From contig NZ_FQVU01000009.1 of assembly GCF_900129455.1 (NCBI RefSeq), positions 1 through 48,666 on the forward strand: a stretch of 48,666 nt of DNA. Reading direction: 5' to 3'. Position 1 is the first letter of the stretch. Every line of letters starts with the position of its first letter. A program made the translations under genes and the position numbers. The stretch is from Jatrophihabitans endophyticus (lineage in GTDB: Bacteria; Actinomycetota; Actinomycetes; Mycobacteriales; Jatrophihabitantaceae). Shown piece after piece: positions 41,064 to 48,666 of this stretch. The notes beneath the pieces were generated by a model. The model had not been told where the DNA came from and made no database searches. It was given only the letters and a program-made list of their open reading frames with translations.

Positions 41064-42143
41064 GTGACCAACACCCCGCTGGCCAAGCGCGCCGTCGTCT
41101 CGCGCGTCACGCAGCGCGGCGGGGACCTGCTCGGCGGCGATCTCGCGATCGATCTCGGGACCGCCAACACCCTCGTCTACGCCCGCGGCCGCGGCATCAT
41201 GCTCAACGAGCCGTCGGTGGTGGCGGTCGACACCTCGTCCAACGACGTCGTCGCCGTAGGCGCCGAGGCCAAGCGCATGATCGGGCGCACTCCCGACCAC
41301 ATCCGCGTCGTCCGGCCGCTGCAGGACGGTGTCATCGCCGACTACGACGTGACGTCGGAGATGCTGCGCTACTTCGTGCGCAAGGTGCTGCGCCGCCGCG
41401 GCGCGTTCACCGGGCCGCGCATCGTCGTCTGCGTCCCGTCCGGCATCACCGGCGTCGAGCAGCGCGCGGTCAGCGAGGCGGCGTACGCGGCGGGTGCGCG
41501 CAAGGTCCACATCATCTCCGAGCCGATGGCGGCCGCGATCGGCGCCGGGCTGCCGGTCAACCAGCCCTCGGGGTCGATGGTCGTCGACATCGGCGGCGGG
41601 ACCACCGAGGTCGCGATCCTCGCCCTCGGCGGCATCGTCGCCGCGACGAGCGTCCGGGTGGCCGGCGACGCGCTCGACCTCGCCATCGTCGACCACGTCC
41701 GGGCCGAGTTCTCGCTGCTCGTCGGCGAGCGGACGGCCGAGGAGCTCAAGATCTCGGTCGGCTCGGCCTTCCCGACCTCGGGGCCGAAGAGCGCCGAGAT
41801 CCGCGGCCGCGACGTCGGCACGGGGCTGCCGCGCAACGTCACGATCTCCGGCGACGCCCTGCGCAAGGCCATGGACGGCCCGCTGGCCCGCATCGTCGCG
41901 GCGGTACGCGCCACGCTCGACCGCTGCCCGCCCGAGCTCGCCGGCGATCTCGTCACCCGCGGCATCGTCCTCACCGGGGGCGGCGCGCTGCTGCGCGGCA
42001 TCGACGCCCGGCTGCAGCACGAGCTCGGCGTCCCGGTGCTCGTCGCCGACCGACCGCTCGACTCCGTCGTCCTCGGCAGCGCGACCGTCGTGGAGCACTT
42101 CGAGGCGCTGCAGAAGGTCGTCGTCGACGGCCACCGACGCTGA
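41064..42143 (+). CDS. mreB: Rod shape-determining protein MreB
   Basis: 359 residues, actin-like ATPase. Phosphate 1 motif AIDLGTANTLVYARG, phosphate 2 MVVDIGGGTTEVAILALG, adenosine-binding LTGGGALLRGIDARLQHELG V. PSGITGVEQRAVSEAAYAAG and HIISEPMAAAIGAGLPV are also standard. It forms membrane-associated filaments that guide lateral or spore wall synthesis. The first 15 residues (TNTPLAKRAVVSRVTQ) are a non-conserved extension. mreC follows after 12 bases. Confidence 0.97.
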   Translation: MTNTPLAKRAVVSRVTQRGGDLLGGDLAIDLGTANTLVYARGRGIMLNEPSVVAVDTSSNDVVAVGAEAKRMIGRTPDHIRVVRPLQDGVIADYDVTSEMLRYFVRKVLRRRGAFTGPRIVVCVPSGITGVEQRAVSEAAYAAGARKVHIISEPMAAAIGAGLPVNQPSGSMVVDIGGGTTEVAILALGGIVAATSVRVAGDALDLAIVDHVRAEFSLLVGERTAEELKISVGSAFPTSGPKSAEIRGRDVGTGLPRNVTISGDALRKAMDGPLARIVAAVRATLDRCPPELAGDLVTRGIVLTGGGALLRGIDARLQHELGVPVLVADRPLDSVVLGSATVVEHFEALQKVVVDGHRR

Positions 42144-42155
42144 TCGCCGGTTGCC

Positions 42156-43034
42156 GTGCGCACCCTGACGCGACGACAGCGCCGAGCCGCCATCGCCCTG
42201 GTCGCGGTGGCCCTCTGCTTCCTCACCCTCGACCTCGGGGGCGGCAGCCTGCGGGACGCGCACTCCGGGGTCCGTGGCGCGTTCGGCTCGCTCTACCGCG
42301 GCACCGACACCGTGGTCGGGCCGGTGCGGCGGTGGGTGCAGGGCGTCCCGTCGGCCGGCAGTCACGAGTCCGAGATCCGCCGGCTGCGCGCCGAGAACGA
42401 GGCGCTGCGCGCGCGGCTCGACGCGCTCGGGTCCGACACCCGCACGGCGCGCCAGCTCGCGACGCTGCAGCGTGCCGCGGCGAGCGGTCGGCACCGGATC
42501 GTGCCCGGCCGTGTCATCGCCTTCGGCCCGGGCCAGGGCTTCGACTGGACCGTCACCGTCGACGCGGGCAGTGACGACGGCGTGCGCGCCGGTCAGACCG
42601 TGACCGAGGGGGCGGCCCTCGTCGGCCGCGTCCTGCACGCCGACGCGCACAGCGCAGTGGTCCTGCTGGCCGCCGATCCGGGCTCCGGCGTGGGCGCGCG
42701 GGACGCGCGCTCGGGCGAGCTCGGCGTCGCCACCGGGGCCGGCCGCGGCGGCTTCACCTTCGCCCCGCTCAACCCCGACGCGTCGCTGCGGGTGGGCGAC
42801 GCCCTGGTGACGGGCCCGGTCCGCGCGAGCAGCTTCGTCGCCGGGCTGTCGGTGGGGCGCATCACCGCCGTCCGGCACGGGGCCGACGGCACGCAGACCG
42901 CGACCGTCGCGCCGACATCGTCGGCCACGTCGGTCGACCTGCTCGGCGTCATCACCGCGACGACGACGTCGACCGCCTCGCGGCCCGCCGTCACGCCGGG
43001 GACGAGCGGCTCGCCGACGGGGCACAGCCGGTGA
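42156..43034 (+). CDS. mreC: Cell shape-determining protein MreC
   Basis: 292 residues. One N-terminal membrane helix (about 10-28, AAIALVAVALCFLTLDLGGG), a coiled coil (about 66-112, SHESEIRRLRAENEALRARL), then the two beta domains (GRVIAFGPGQGFDWTVTVDA GSDDGVRAGQTVTEG and VVLLAADPGSGVGARDARSG) and a Thr/Ser-rich tail. It links the MreB filament to periplasmic-side PBP2. The stop overlaps the mreD start (GTGA). Confidence 0.94.
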   Translation: MRTLTRRQRRAAIALVAVALCFLTLDLGGGSLRDAHSGVRGAFGSLYRGTDTVVGPVRRWVQGVPSAGSHESEIRRLRAENEALRARLDALGSDTRTARQLATLQRAAASGRHRIVPGRVIAFGPGQGFDWTVTVDAGSDDGVRAGQTVTEGAALVGRVLHADAHSAVVLLAADPGSGVGARDARSGELGVATGAGRGGFTFAPLNPDASLRVGDALVTGPVRASSFVAGLSVGRITAVRHGADGTQTATVAPTSSATSVDLLGVITATTTSTASRPAVTPGTSGSPTGHSR

Positions 43035-43564
43035 CCCGCGCGCGGGTGGCGGCGGCGATCGCCGGCATCGTCACCGCCGTACTGCTGCAGGCGACGCTGA
43101 TCGGGCCGGCGTTCGCCCCCCTCGCGGTCAGCCTGCCCGCGCTCGTCGTCGCCGCCGTCGCGCTCGTCGACGGGCCGGCCGTCGGCATGTCCTTCGGGTT
43201 CGCGACGGGGCTCGCCACCGACCTCGCGTCGCGGCACCCCGCCGGGCTGCTCGCGCTGTGCTGGCTCGGTCTCGGGCTGGTGTGCGGAGCGCTCGGCGAG
43301 CGTCGCAGCCGACCCCGTGACGCCGCGACCGCCGGGGCCGCCGCCGCGCTCGCCGGCAGCGCGGCGACGCTGCTGCTCGTCGCCGTCGACGGCGGCGGGT
43401 CGGCCCGCGACGCCGTGGTGTGGCTGCTGCCGACCGCATTCGTGGGGACCGTCCTCGGCCTCGGCATCGTGCCGTTCGTGCGGGCGATGCTGCACACCGA
43501 GTACCTGCGCGCGCCGCAGCCGGTCTACACCGAGCTCGTCCTGGGGCCGTCCCGTGGTCGTTGA
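43031..43564 (+). CDS. mreD: Rod shape-determining protein MreD
   Basis: 177 residues, five or so membrane helices (VAAAIAGIVTAVLLQATLIG; PALVVAAVALVDGPAVG; LLALCWLGLGLVCGALG; AAAALAGSAATLLLVAV; VVWLLPTAFVGTVLGLGIV). Size, hydrophobicity and position between mreC and mrdA define it, since the family has low sequence identity. GTG start overlaps the mreC stop and its own stop overlaps the PBP2 start by 11 bases. Confidence 0.9.
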   Translation: MTRARVAAAIAGIVTAVLLQATLIGPAFAPLAVSLPALVVAAVALVDGPAVGMSFGFATGLATDLASRHPAGLLALCWLGLGLVCGALGERRSRPRDAATAGAAAALAGSAATLLLVAVDGGGSARDAVVWLLPTAFVGTVLGLGIVPFVRAMLHTEYLRAPQPVYTELVLGPSRGR

Positions 43565-45650
43565 TCTCGACCGGCCGGCGTCACGGCACACGCCGCCGAG
43601 CCGGCGCCGGCTCACCATCGTGATCGCCCTCGTGGCGTCGATGATGCTGACGCTGTTCGCGCGGCTGTACTACGTGCAGCTGCTCGACCCGGACAAGCCG
43701 CAGCAGAGCGCGCACCTGACCCACGACGCCAAGATCGTGATCCCGGCCCCACGCGGGTTGATCGTCGACGCCAATGGGACGCCGCTGGTCGCCAACACCT
43801 CGGTGCAGCAGGTGACCGTCACCCGCGACGTCCTGCAGCGTCGGGCCGACAAGGGCCGCGCGGTGCTCGCCCGGCTCGCGTCGCTGCTCGACACCTCGGC
43901 CGCCCTGCTCGCCAAGCAGATCACGCCGTGCTCGCCGAAGGTGCCCGCGCCGTGCTCCACGGGCAAGCCGTTCGCCCCGGTCACGGTGTCGCAGCGCGCG
44001 CCGCAGCGGGTCGTGCTGGCGATCAGCGAGCACCGGGAGGACTATCCGGGCGTCGCCGTGCAGACGGTCAGCGTCCCGTCGTACCCGAACGCCTCGCTGG
44101 CGGCTCACCTGCTCGGCTACACCAGTCAGATCACCGCGGCCGACAAGTCGCGAAACTCCGCGCTCGACGACGTCGACACGATCGGCGTCAGCGGGCTCGA
44201 GGAGCAGTACGACGCGGCGCTACGCGGCATCGACGGCGAACAGGTCGTGCGCCTGAGCCCGCAGGGGCTTGCGGTGGGGACGGGCGCCACGACGCGCGCG
44301 CAGCAGGGCGACACCCTCGTCACCAGCATCGACGGCCGGCTGCAGGCGCTCGCGGAGAAGTCGCTCGCCCAGCAGATCAAGGACTCCCGCAAGGCGGGCA
44401 AGGCCGCCCCGTCCGGCGCGGTCGTGATCATGGACCCGCAGACCGGACGCATCGTCGCGTCGGCGAGCTACCCGACCTACGACCCCACCGTGTTCGTCGG
44501 CGGCGTGTCGAACCGCGAGTACGCGAAGCTGACCTCGACCGCGGCCAACACCCCGCTGCTCAACCGGGCCATCGCCGGGCAGTACGCCCCGGGCTCGACG
44601 TTCAAGCTCATCACCTCGTCCTCGCTGGTCGAGCACGGCCAGATCAACCTCACCGACCGCTACGGCTGCCCGGGGTCGCTGACGATCGACGGCCGGGTGA
44701 AGACCAACTTCGAGAGCGAGTCCCTCGGCCCGATCGACCTGCGCGACGCGCTCGGCTACTCGTGCGACACGTTCTTCTACCGCCCGACCGCCGGCGAGTA
44801 CTACGCCGACCAGAAGCGCGTCGCCAAGGACGAGAAGCCGCGGGAGTGGCTGCAGGCCATGGCGCGGGCGTACGGCGTCGGGACGTCGCCCGGCGTGGAC
44901 CTGCCCGCCGGTGAGCAGAGCTCGGGCGGGTACGCCGACCGCGAGTCGCGCCTCGCCCGGTGGAAGGCCAACCGCGCCACGTACTGCGCGAACGGCCGGC
45001 GCGGGTACCCCGAGGTCAAGGACGCCAAGCAGCGCGCCTACCTGACGCTGCTGGCGAAGGAGAACTGCACCGACGGGTGGCGGTACCGCGCCGGCGACAA
45101 CGCCGACATGTCGATCGGGCAGGGCGAGACCACGATGTCGCCGCTGCAGCTCGCCGCCGCCTACTCCGCGCTCGTCAACGGCGGTCGGCTGTTCGAGCCG
45201 ACGCTGGGCAAGGCGGTCGTCGACGGTCACGGCAAGGTCGTGAAGTCGATCGACGCGAAGGTCCGGCGCACCGTGCCGGTGTCGCAGCAGACGCTCGACT
45301 ACATCGCGCGGTCGCTGAACTTCGGTCGGGGCTACGCGGTGTCGGGCGCGTTCGCCTATCTGAAGTCCGGTTACAAGGGACGTATCGGCGGCAAGACCGG
45401 CACCGCCGAGGTCGAGGGCAAGCAGGACACCTCGTGGCTGGCGAGCTGGGGGCCCACCTACAGCAAGGGCGGCCACGTGCGCGCCCGCTTCGTCATGGTC
45501 GGCATGGTCGAGCAGGCCGGCACCGGCGCCACCGCCGCCGGTCCGATGCTCAAGCGGATCTGGGACGGCATCTTCGGCGTCGGCAGCACGCCGGTCGTCG
45601 CGCACGAGCGGCCGCGCACGACGCTGCCGAAGGTCGAGGCGGGCCGATGA
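43554..45650 (+). CDS. mrdA: Penicillin-binding protein 2 (class B transpeptidase of the elongasome)
   Basis: 698 residues from GTG 43554. Membrane helix about 23-42 (LTIVIALVASMMLTLFARLY). Pedestal domain with APRGLIVDANGTPLVANTSV and GVSGLEEQYDAALRG. Transpeptidase motifs: STFK (Ser348, Lys351) in YAPGSTFKLITSS, SCD (Ser403) in LGYSCDTFFYRP, KTG (from Lys614) in RIGGKTGTAEVEGKQD. It cross-links peptidoglycan made by RodA. An insertion (ADRESRLARWKANRATYCAN ... KENCTDGW) with two cysteines lies before the SIGQGETTMSPLQLAAAYSA segment, as in other actinobacterial PBP2. Confidence 0.95.
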   Translation: MVVDLDRPASRHTPPSRRRLTIVIALVASMMLTLFARLYYVQLLDPDKPQQSAHLTHDAKIVIPAPRGLIVDANGTPLVANTSVQQVTVTRDVLQRRADKGRAVLARLASLLDTSAALLAKQITPCSPKVPAPCSTGKPFAPVTVSQRAPQRVVLAISEHREDYPGVAVQTVSVPSYPNASLAAHLLGYTSQITAADKSRNSALDDVDTIGVSGLEEQYDAALRGIDGEQVVRLSPQGLAVGTGATTRAQQGDTLVTSIDGRLQALAEKSLAQQIKDSRKAGKAAPSGAVVIMDPQTGRIVASASYPTYDPTVFVGGVSNREYAKLTSTAANTPLLNRAIAGQYAPGSTFKLITSSSLVEHGQINLTDRYGCPGSLTIDGRVKTNFESESLGPIDLRDALGYSCDTFFYRPTAGEYYADQKRVAKDEKPREWLQAMARAYGVGTSPGVDLPAGEQSSGGYADRESRLARWKANRATYCANGRRGYPEVKDAKQRAYLTLLAKENCTDGWRYRAGDNADMSIGQGETTMSPLQLAAAYSALVNGGRLFEPTLGKAVVDGHGKVVKSIDAKVRRTVPVSQQTLDYIARSLNFGRGYAVSGAFAYLKSGYKGRIGGKTGTAEVEGKQDTSWLASWGPTYSKGGHVRARFVMVGMVEQAGTGATAAGPMLKRIWDGIFGVGSTPVVAHERPRTTLPKVEAGR

Positions 45651-46876
45651 CCGACCTGCTGCACCGCGACCCGGTCGCGTCGGACGCGCCGCGCCCACCC
45701 CGGGCCCGTGATCCGCGCGCGCCGTTCGAGCTCACCCGCCCGGTGCTGCCGCCGCCGCGCGCGACCCGCGGCTACGACCTCCCGCTCGCCGGTATCGCGT
45801 TGGCCCTCTCGCTCGTCGGTGCGGTGCTGGTCTGGGCCGCGACCCGCGAGCAGCAGGTGTCCGCCCATGCGGACCCGCAGGCGTTCCTCTACCGGCACCT
45901 CGTCAACATCGTGATCGCGGCCGGGTTGATGCTCTTCGCGTCACGGCTGGACTCGCGGCTGCTGCGACTCTTCGGCCCGGTCGTCTACGTCGGCGGCATC
46001 CTCGGTCTGCTGCTGGTCTTCGTCGCGGGATCGACGATCAACGGCGCGCACGCGTGGATCGTGCTGCCCGGTGGGTTCGAGCTGCAGCCCTCGGAGTTCT
46101 GCAAGCTCGGCCTGATCGTCGGCATGGCGGTGATGTTCACCCATCGCACCGACGACTGGGACGGCAGCGAGCTCGAGCCGACGACCCGGGACGTGCTGCG
46201 GGCGATCGGGCTGCTGGCGGTGCCGTTCGCGCTCATCATGCTGCAGCCCGATCTCGGTTCGGCGATGGTGCTGGCGTGCGCCGCGTTCGGCGTGCTGGTG
46301 ACCGCGAACGTCCCCGCGCGGTGGACGATCGGGCTGCTCACCCTGGGCATCGTCACCGCCGTCGTCGCGGTGAAGATCGGCGTGCTCGCCGACTACCAGC
46401 TCGCGCGATTCACGATCTTCACGAACCCGGACGCGGACGTGCAGGGCGTCGGGTACAACTACCACCAGGCCTGGATCGCCATCGCCAACGGTGGCCTGTT
46501 CGGCACGGGCCTGTTCGACGGTCCGCAGACCAACGGCGGCTTCGTCCCCGAGCAGCAGACCGACTTCGTCTTCTCGGTGGCGGGGGAGGAGCTGGGTCTC
46601 GTCGGCGGCGCCGCGATCATCGTGCTCGTCGCGCTGCTGTGCTGGCGTGGCCTGCGCATCGCCCGGCACGCCGACGCGGGCGGCCGGCTGGTCGCCGCCG
46701 GCGTCGTCTGCTGGATCGCGTTCCAGTCGTTCCAGAACATCGGCATGAACCTCGGCCTGACGCCCATCACCGGCGTCCCGCTGCCCTTCGTGTCCTACGG
46801 CGGTTCCTCGATGTTCGCCCAGGGGCTCGCGCTGGGGCTGCTGCAGGCCGTGCACCGCCGCTCCCGCCTCGGCTGA
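45647..46876 (+). CDS. rodA: RodA, SEDS-family peptidoglycan glycosyltransferase
   Basis: 409 residues. A cytoplasmic N-terminus of about 45 residues rich in Pro/Arg precedes about ten membrane helices. Conserved SEDS segments: ELQPSEFCKLGLIVGMAVMF, LIMLQPDLGSAMVLACAAFG, NYHQAWIAIANGGLFGTGLF, PEQQTDFVFSVAGEELGLVG and GLTPITGVPLPFVSYGGSSM with the catalytic-site Asp in the QTDF region. It polymerises lipid II with PBP2. The ATG overlaps the mrdA stop (ATGA). The usual downstream Rne/RplU/RpmA/Obg genes do not follow here. Confidence 0.95.
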   Translation: MTDLLHRDPVASDAPRPPRARDPRAPFELTRPVLPPPRATRGYDLPLAGIALALSLVGAVLVWAATREQQVSAHADPQAFLYRHLVNIVIAAGLMLFASRLDSRLLRLFGPVVYVGGILGLLLVFVAGSTINGAHAWIVLPGGFELQPSEFCKLGLIVGMAVMFTHRTDDWDGSELEPTTRDVLRAIGLLAVPFALIMLQPDLGSAMVLACAAFGVLVTANVPARWTIGLLTLGIVTAVVAVKIGVLADYQLARFTIFTNPDADVQGVGYNYHQAWIAIANGGLFGTGLFDGPQTNGGFVPEQQTDFVFSVAGEELGLVGGAAIIVLVALLCWRGLRIARHADAGGRLVAAGVVCWIAFQSFQNIGMNLGLTPITGVPLPFVSYGGSSMFAQGLALGLLQAVHRRSRLG

Positions 46877-46894
46877 ACCGGTCCCGCGCGCTGC

Positions 46895-47506
46895 TCAGCG
46901 GTACAGGGTGCGGGTCCAGACGGTGGCGAGGGTGGCCGTGACGGCGGCCGGGTCGGCGAACGGACGCCGGCCGAAGGAACGCAGCAGGTAGCGCTCCATC
47001 ATCGCGCTGAGCGCACGCGACATCTCCTCGGCGTCGTCGACCTGGGTGTGCCCGTTGGCGACGTCGCGCCGGATGCCGTCGGCGGTGGCGGCGACGATCC
47101 CGGCGGCGAGCTGCTCGTAGGCGGCGGCGACGTCGGGCTCGCTGACCGCGGCGTCGAAGACCGCCTGCAGCAGTCGACCGTGCTCGAGGTAGAGGTTCGT
47201 CAGCGCGGCCAGGCTCGCGCGGTGTTCCGCCGCGGGGTCCTCGCCGCCGTGCATCCACGTGTCGCCGACGTGGGCGAGGTCCTCGGCAAGCGCCCCGAAC
47301 AGCGTGAGCAGCAGGTGCTGCCGGTCGCCGAAGTGCTGGTAGAACGCGGTTCGCGACATGCCGGCGCCGGTGGTGATGTCGTCGATGGTGATCTCGGGCC
47401 AGGGGCGACGCTCCAGCAGCCCGTGCGTCGTGTCGAGCAGGCTCTGGCGAGCCTGGTCCCGTCGGAGCATGCGGAGGGCGCGATCGGCGGGCACATCCCA
47501 CATCAT
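46895..47506 (-). CDS. TetR-family transcriptional regulator
   Basis: 203 residues. Helix-turn-helix near 15-65: ARQSLLDTTHGLLERRPWPE ITIDDITTGAGMSRTAFYQH FGDRQHLLLTLF. The C-terminal domain has LEHGRLLQAVFDAAVSEPDV, EEMSRALSAMMERYLLRSFG and RPFADPAAVTATLATVWTRT LY, similar to EthR/KstR-like TetR proteins. The start is uncertain: adjacent ATGs at 47506 and 47503 and a GTG near 47491, none with a good ribosome binding site. Convergent with rodA, divergent from the secreted four-cysteine protein, which is its most likely nearby target. Confidence 0.85.
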   Translation of the reverse strand: MMWDVPADRALRMLRRDQARQSLLDTTHGLLERRPWPEITIDDITTGAGMSRTAFYQHFGDRQHLLLTLFGALAEDLAHVGDTWMHGGEDPAAEHRASLAALTNLYLEHGRLLQAVFDAAVSEPDVAAAYEQLAAGIVAATADGIRRDVANGHTQVDDAEEMSRALSAMMERYLLRSFGRRPFADPAAVTATLATVWTRTLYR

Positions 47507-47648
47507 GGGGGCACGCGGGCGACACCGCGACGCGAGGTGGTCCCCGTCCCGCCGCGAGCTGTGTCCGGGCGGGATGCAACGGGAGCGGGCACCACGCCGT
47601 CTTCCTGGGTGACGGCCCGACCGGGCCCCGACGGGAGGACGACCCGAC
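47507..47648. promoter_or_regulatory. Divergent region between TetR gene and secreted protein gene
   Basis: 142 bases with no gene. GTCCCGCC (47546-47553) and GGCGGGA (47568-47574) are inverted arms that might be an operator. GGGAGGACGACC before 47649 is the ribosome binding site of the secreted protein. Confidence 0.35.
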
Positions 47649-48335
47649 ATGACCCAGACCGCTCTTCGCCCCCGCACGCTGCGTCTGACGCGCCGCCACG
47701 CCGGCACTGCCGCCCTGCTGGTCGCCGTCGTGGGCGGCACGCTCGGCGCCACCACGCTGCTCACCGACGACTCCGCGACGGCGGCCACGGCCACCCGCGC
47801 GGTCGTGGTCCGGCCGGTCACCCACGCCGGGCGGGCCGCGGCCGGCTACCGCGTCGTCGCCGACCACCGCGCGCCCATCGAGTGCACGGACCGCGCCGCG
47901 GCAGCCGTGGACGACGACATCGCGTTCTGCGGCTCGTCGGCCGACTACACGGTCGCCTGCTGGCCGGCCGCGACGGCCCACCGGGTGCTGTGCCTGACCG
48001 ATCCGTTCACCCGCACGCTGCGCCGCATCCGGCTCGCGGGCGCCTTCCCGGCCGTCACCGCGCCGCGGCACCCGTCGCCGCAGGCCCTGCAGCTCGCCGG
48101 CGGCACGCGGTACCTGGTGCGGGACGGCGGCGCGGCTGGTTCGGTGCGCGAACACCCGACGTGGGTGCCGTTCTACTACCAGCGCCACGGCACCCGCGCG
48201 GTGTGGGGCCCGCTCGGCGGTGACGGCGTGAACCGTCATCACGCCCGGTGGGCCGTCACCGTCTACCGTGACGACCGCGGCCACGGCGTCCGGCACGGCG
48301 TGACGCGCGCCTACTACGTCGGCACGGCGCGCTGA
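47649..48335 (+). CDS. Secreted hypothetical protein with four cysteines (228 aa)
   Basis: Signal peptide about 1-47 (RRHAGTAALLVAVVGGTLGA then ATAATATRA). The mature part has four cysteines at 79, 94, 104 and 115 in regular spacing, suggesting two disulfides in a domain read as GYRVVADHRAPIECTDRAAA through VLCLTDPFTRTLRRI, and a C-terminal region with TWVPFYYQRHGTRAVWGPLG. No family recognised. A strong ribosome binding site (GGGAGGA) marks the ATG. It diverges from a TetR gene that may control it. Confidence 0.75.
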   Translation: MTQTALRPRTLRLTRRHAGTAALLVAVVGGTLGATTLLTDDSATAATATRAVVVRPVTHAGRAAAGYRVVADHRAPIECTDRAAAAVDDDIAFCGSSADYTVACWPAATAHRVLCLTDPFTRTLRRIRLAGAFPAVTAPRHPSPQALQLAGGTRYLVRDGGAAGSVREHPTWVPFYYQRHGTRAVWGPLGGDGVNRHHARWAVTVYRDDRGHGVRHGVTRAYYVGTAR

Positions 48336-48349
48336 GCGTTCCCGCGCGG

Positions 48350-48666
48350 TCATTCGGGCTCGACCCGGGCGTTCCGGCGGGGGTGCTGGCGAGGGTCGAG
48401 CCAGGGTGGGGGGAGCCAGGCGGGTCGGCCGTCTTTGATGACGGAGTGCCAGCCTTGTCGTTGGTGGTGTCGGTGGTGGTGGCCGCAGACGAGGGCGCCG
48501 TTGGCGATGGTCGTCGGCCCGCCGTTCGCGTGGTCGATCACGTGGTGGGCTTGGGTCCAGGCGGGCGGGGTGTCGCAGCCGGGGAAGGTGCAGCCGCCGT
48601 CGCGGGCGATCATCGCGAGCCGCTGGGTCTCGGTGAACAGCCGGCGGGTGTCGGTGTGAGTCAGGA
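48350..48666 (-). CDS. HNH endonuclease, C-terminal part (DUF222/13E12-type; cut by window edge)
   Basis: The frame is open to the window end (105 residues visible). It reads RRLFTETQRLAMIARDGGCT FPGCDTPPAWTQAHHVIDHA NGGPTTIANGALVCGHHHRH, a complete HNH motif with Cys-x4-Cys and CGHHHRH, and ends WHSVIKDGRPAWLPPPWLDP and RRNARVEPE. This is the usual C-terminus of DUF222-HNH (13E12 repeat) proteins, which are often multicopy in actinobacteria. The N-terminal DUF222 part should lie beyond the window. Confidence 0.88.
   Translation of the reverse strand, partial: LTHTDTRRLFTETQRLAMIARDGGCTFPGCDTPPAWTQAHHVIDHANGGPTTIANGALVCGHHHRHHQRQGWHSVIKDGRPAWLPPPWLDPRQHPRRNARVEPE

Overview
This is a very G+C-rich segment of an actinobacterial chromosome. 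Third codon positions are almost all G or C, and GTG starts are common. The gene order tig-clpP1-clpP2-clpX ... valS ... folC-DUF4233-ndk-mreB-mreC-mreD-mrdA-rodA is a classic actinomycete arrangement. An IdeR/DtxR-type iron box, a GpgS/FolP2 pair, a class F sortase and a DUF664-type DinB protein agree with that. The mre/rodA genes imply an organism with lateral-wall or spore-wall synthesis. I cannot fix the genus. About 55 coding genes and one tRNA can be supported, and no gap longer than 300 bases lacks a gene.

Left part (1-11.7 kb): the last 23 codons of an IS481-type transposase, then class I fructose-bisphosphate aldolase, a three-gene operon (47-residue membrane protein plus two PRC-barrel proteins), a membrane Ser/Thr kinase with an NTF2-like outer domain, a lone NTF2-like protein, a VanX-type D,D-dipeptidase lipoprotein, an acyl-CoA synthetase, a PIG-L deacetylase, a DinB protein, a TesB thioesterase and an alpha/beta hydrolase.

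Middle part (11.7-26.3 kb): a MaoC hydratase; an envelope cluster of sigma factor, membrane partner (putative anti-sigma), small secreted/anchored protein and class F sortase; a sorbosone-dehydrogenase-like lipoprotein diverging from a second MaoC hydratase across a symmetric repeat array; a TetR regulator with an embedded operator; a class C serine hydrolase; a two-component system; a flavin reductase; an HNH nuclease; a histidine phosphatase; gpgS-folP2 (glucosylglycerate and methylglucose lipopolysaccharide precursor synthesis); and a Nei2-type DNA glycosylase.

Right part (26.3-48.7 kb): tRNA-Pro(UGG) followed by a hairpin and 28-bp direct repeats, a GNAT acetyltransferase, then the housekeeping run: trigger factor, ClpP1P2/ClpX protease, M3 oligopeptidase, ValRS, an iron-box-controlled PepSY membrane operon, FolC, Ndk, and the MreBCD-PBP2-RodA elongation machinery. 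The window ends with a TetR regulator, a secreted four-cysteine protein and the C-terminal part of an HNH nuclease.

Many starts have no Shine-Dalgarno sequence but carry a TAnnnT-like hexamer 6-8 nt upstream. This points to frequent leaderless transcription, and I used it to choose several start codons. The most unusual non-coding structure is a dyad-symmetric array of six 10-bp words at 16015-16120. The most interesting gene groups are the sigma/sortase F cluster and the iron-box PepSY operon with two unrecognised small membrane proteins.
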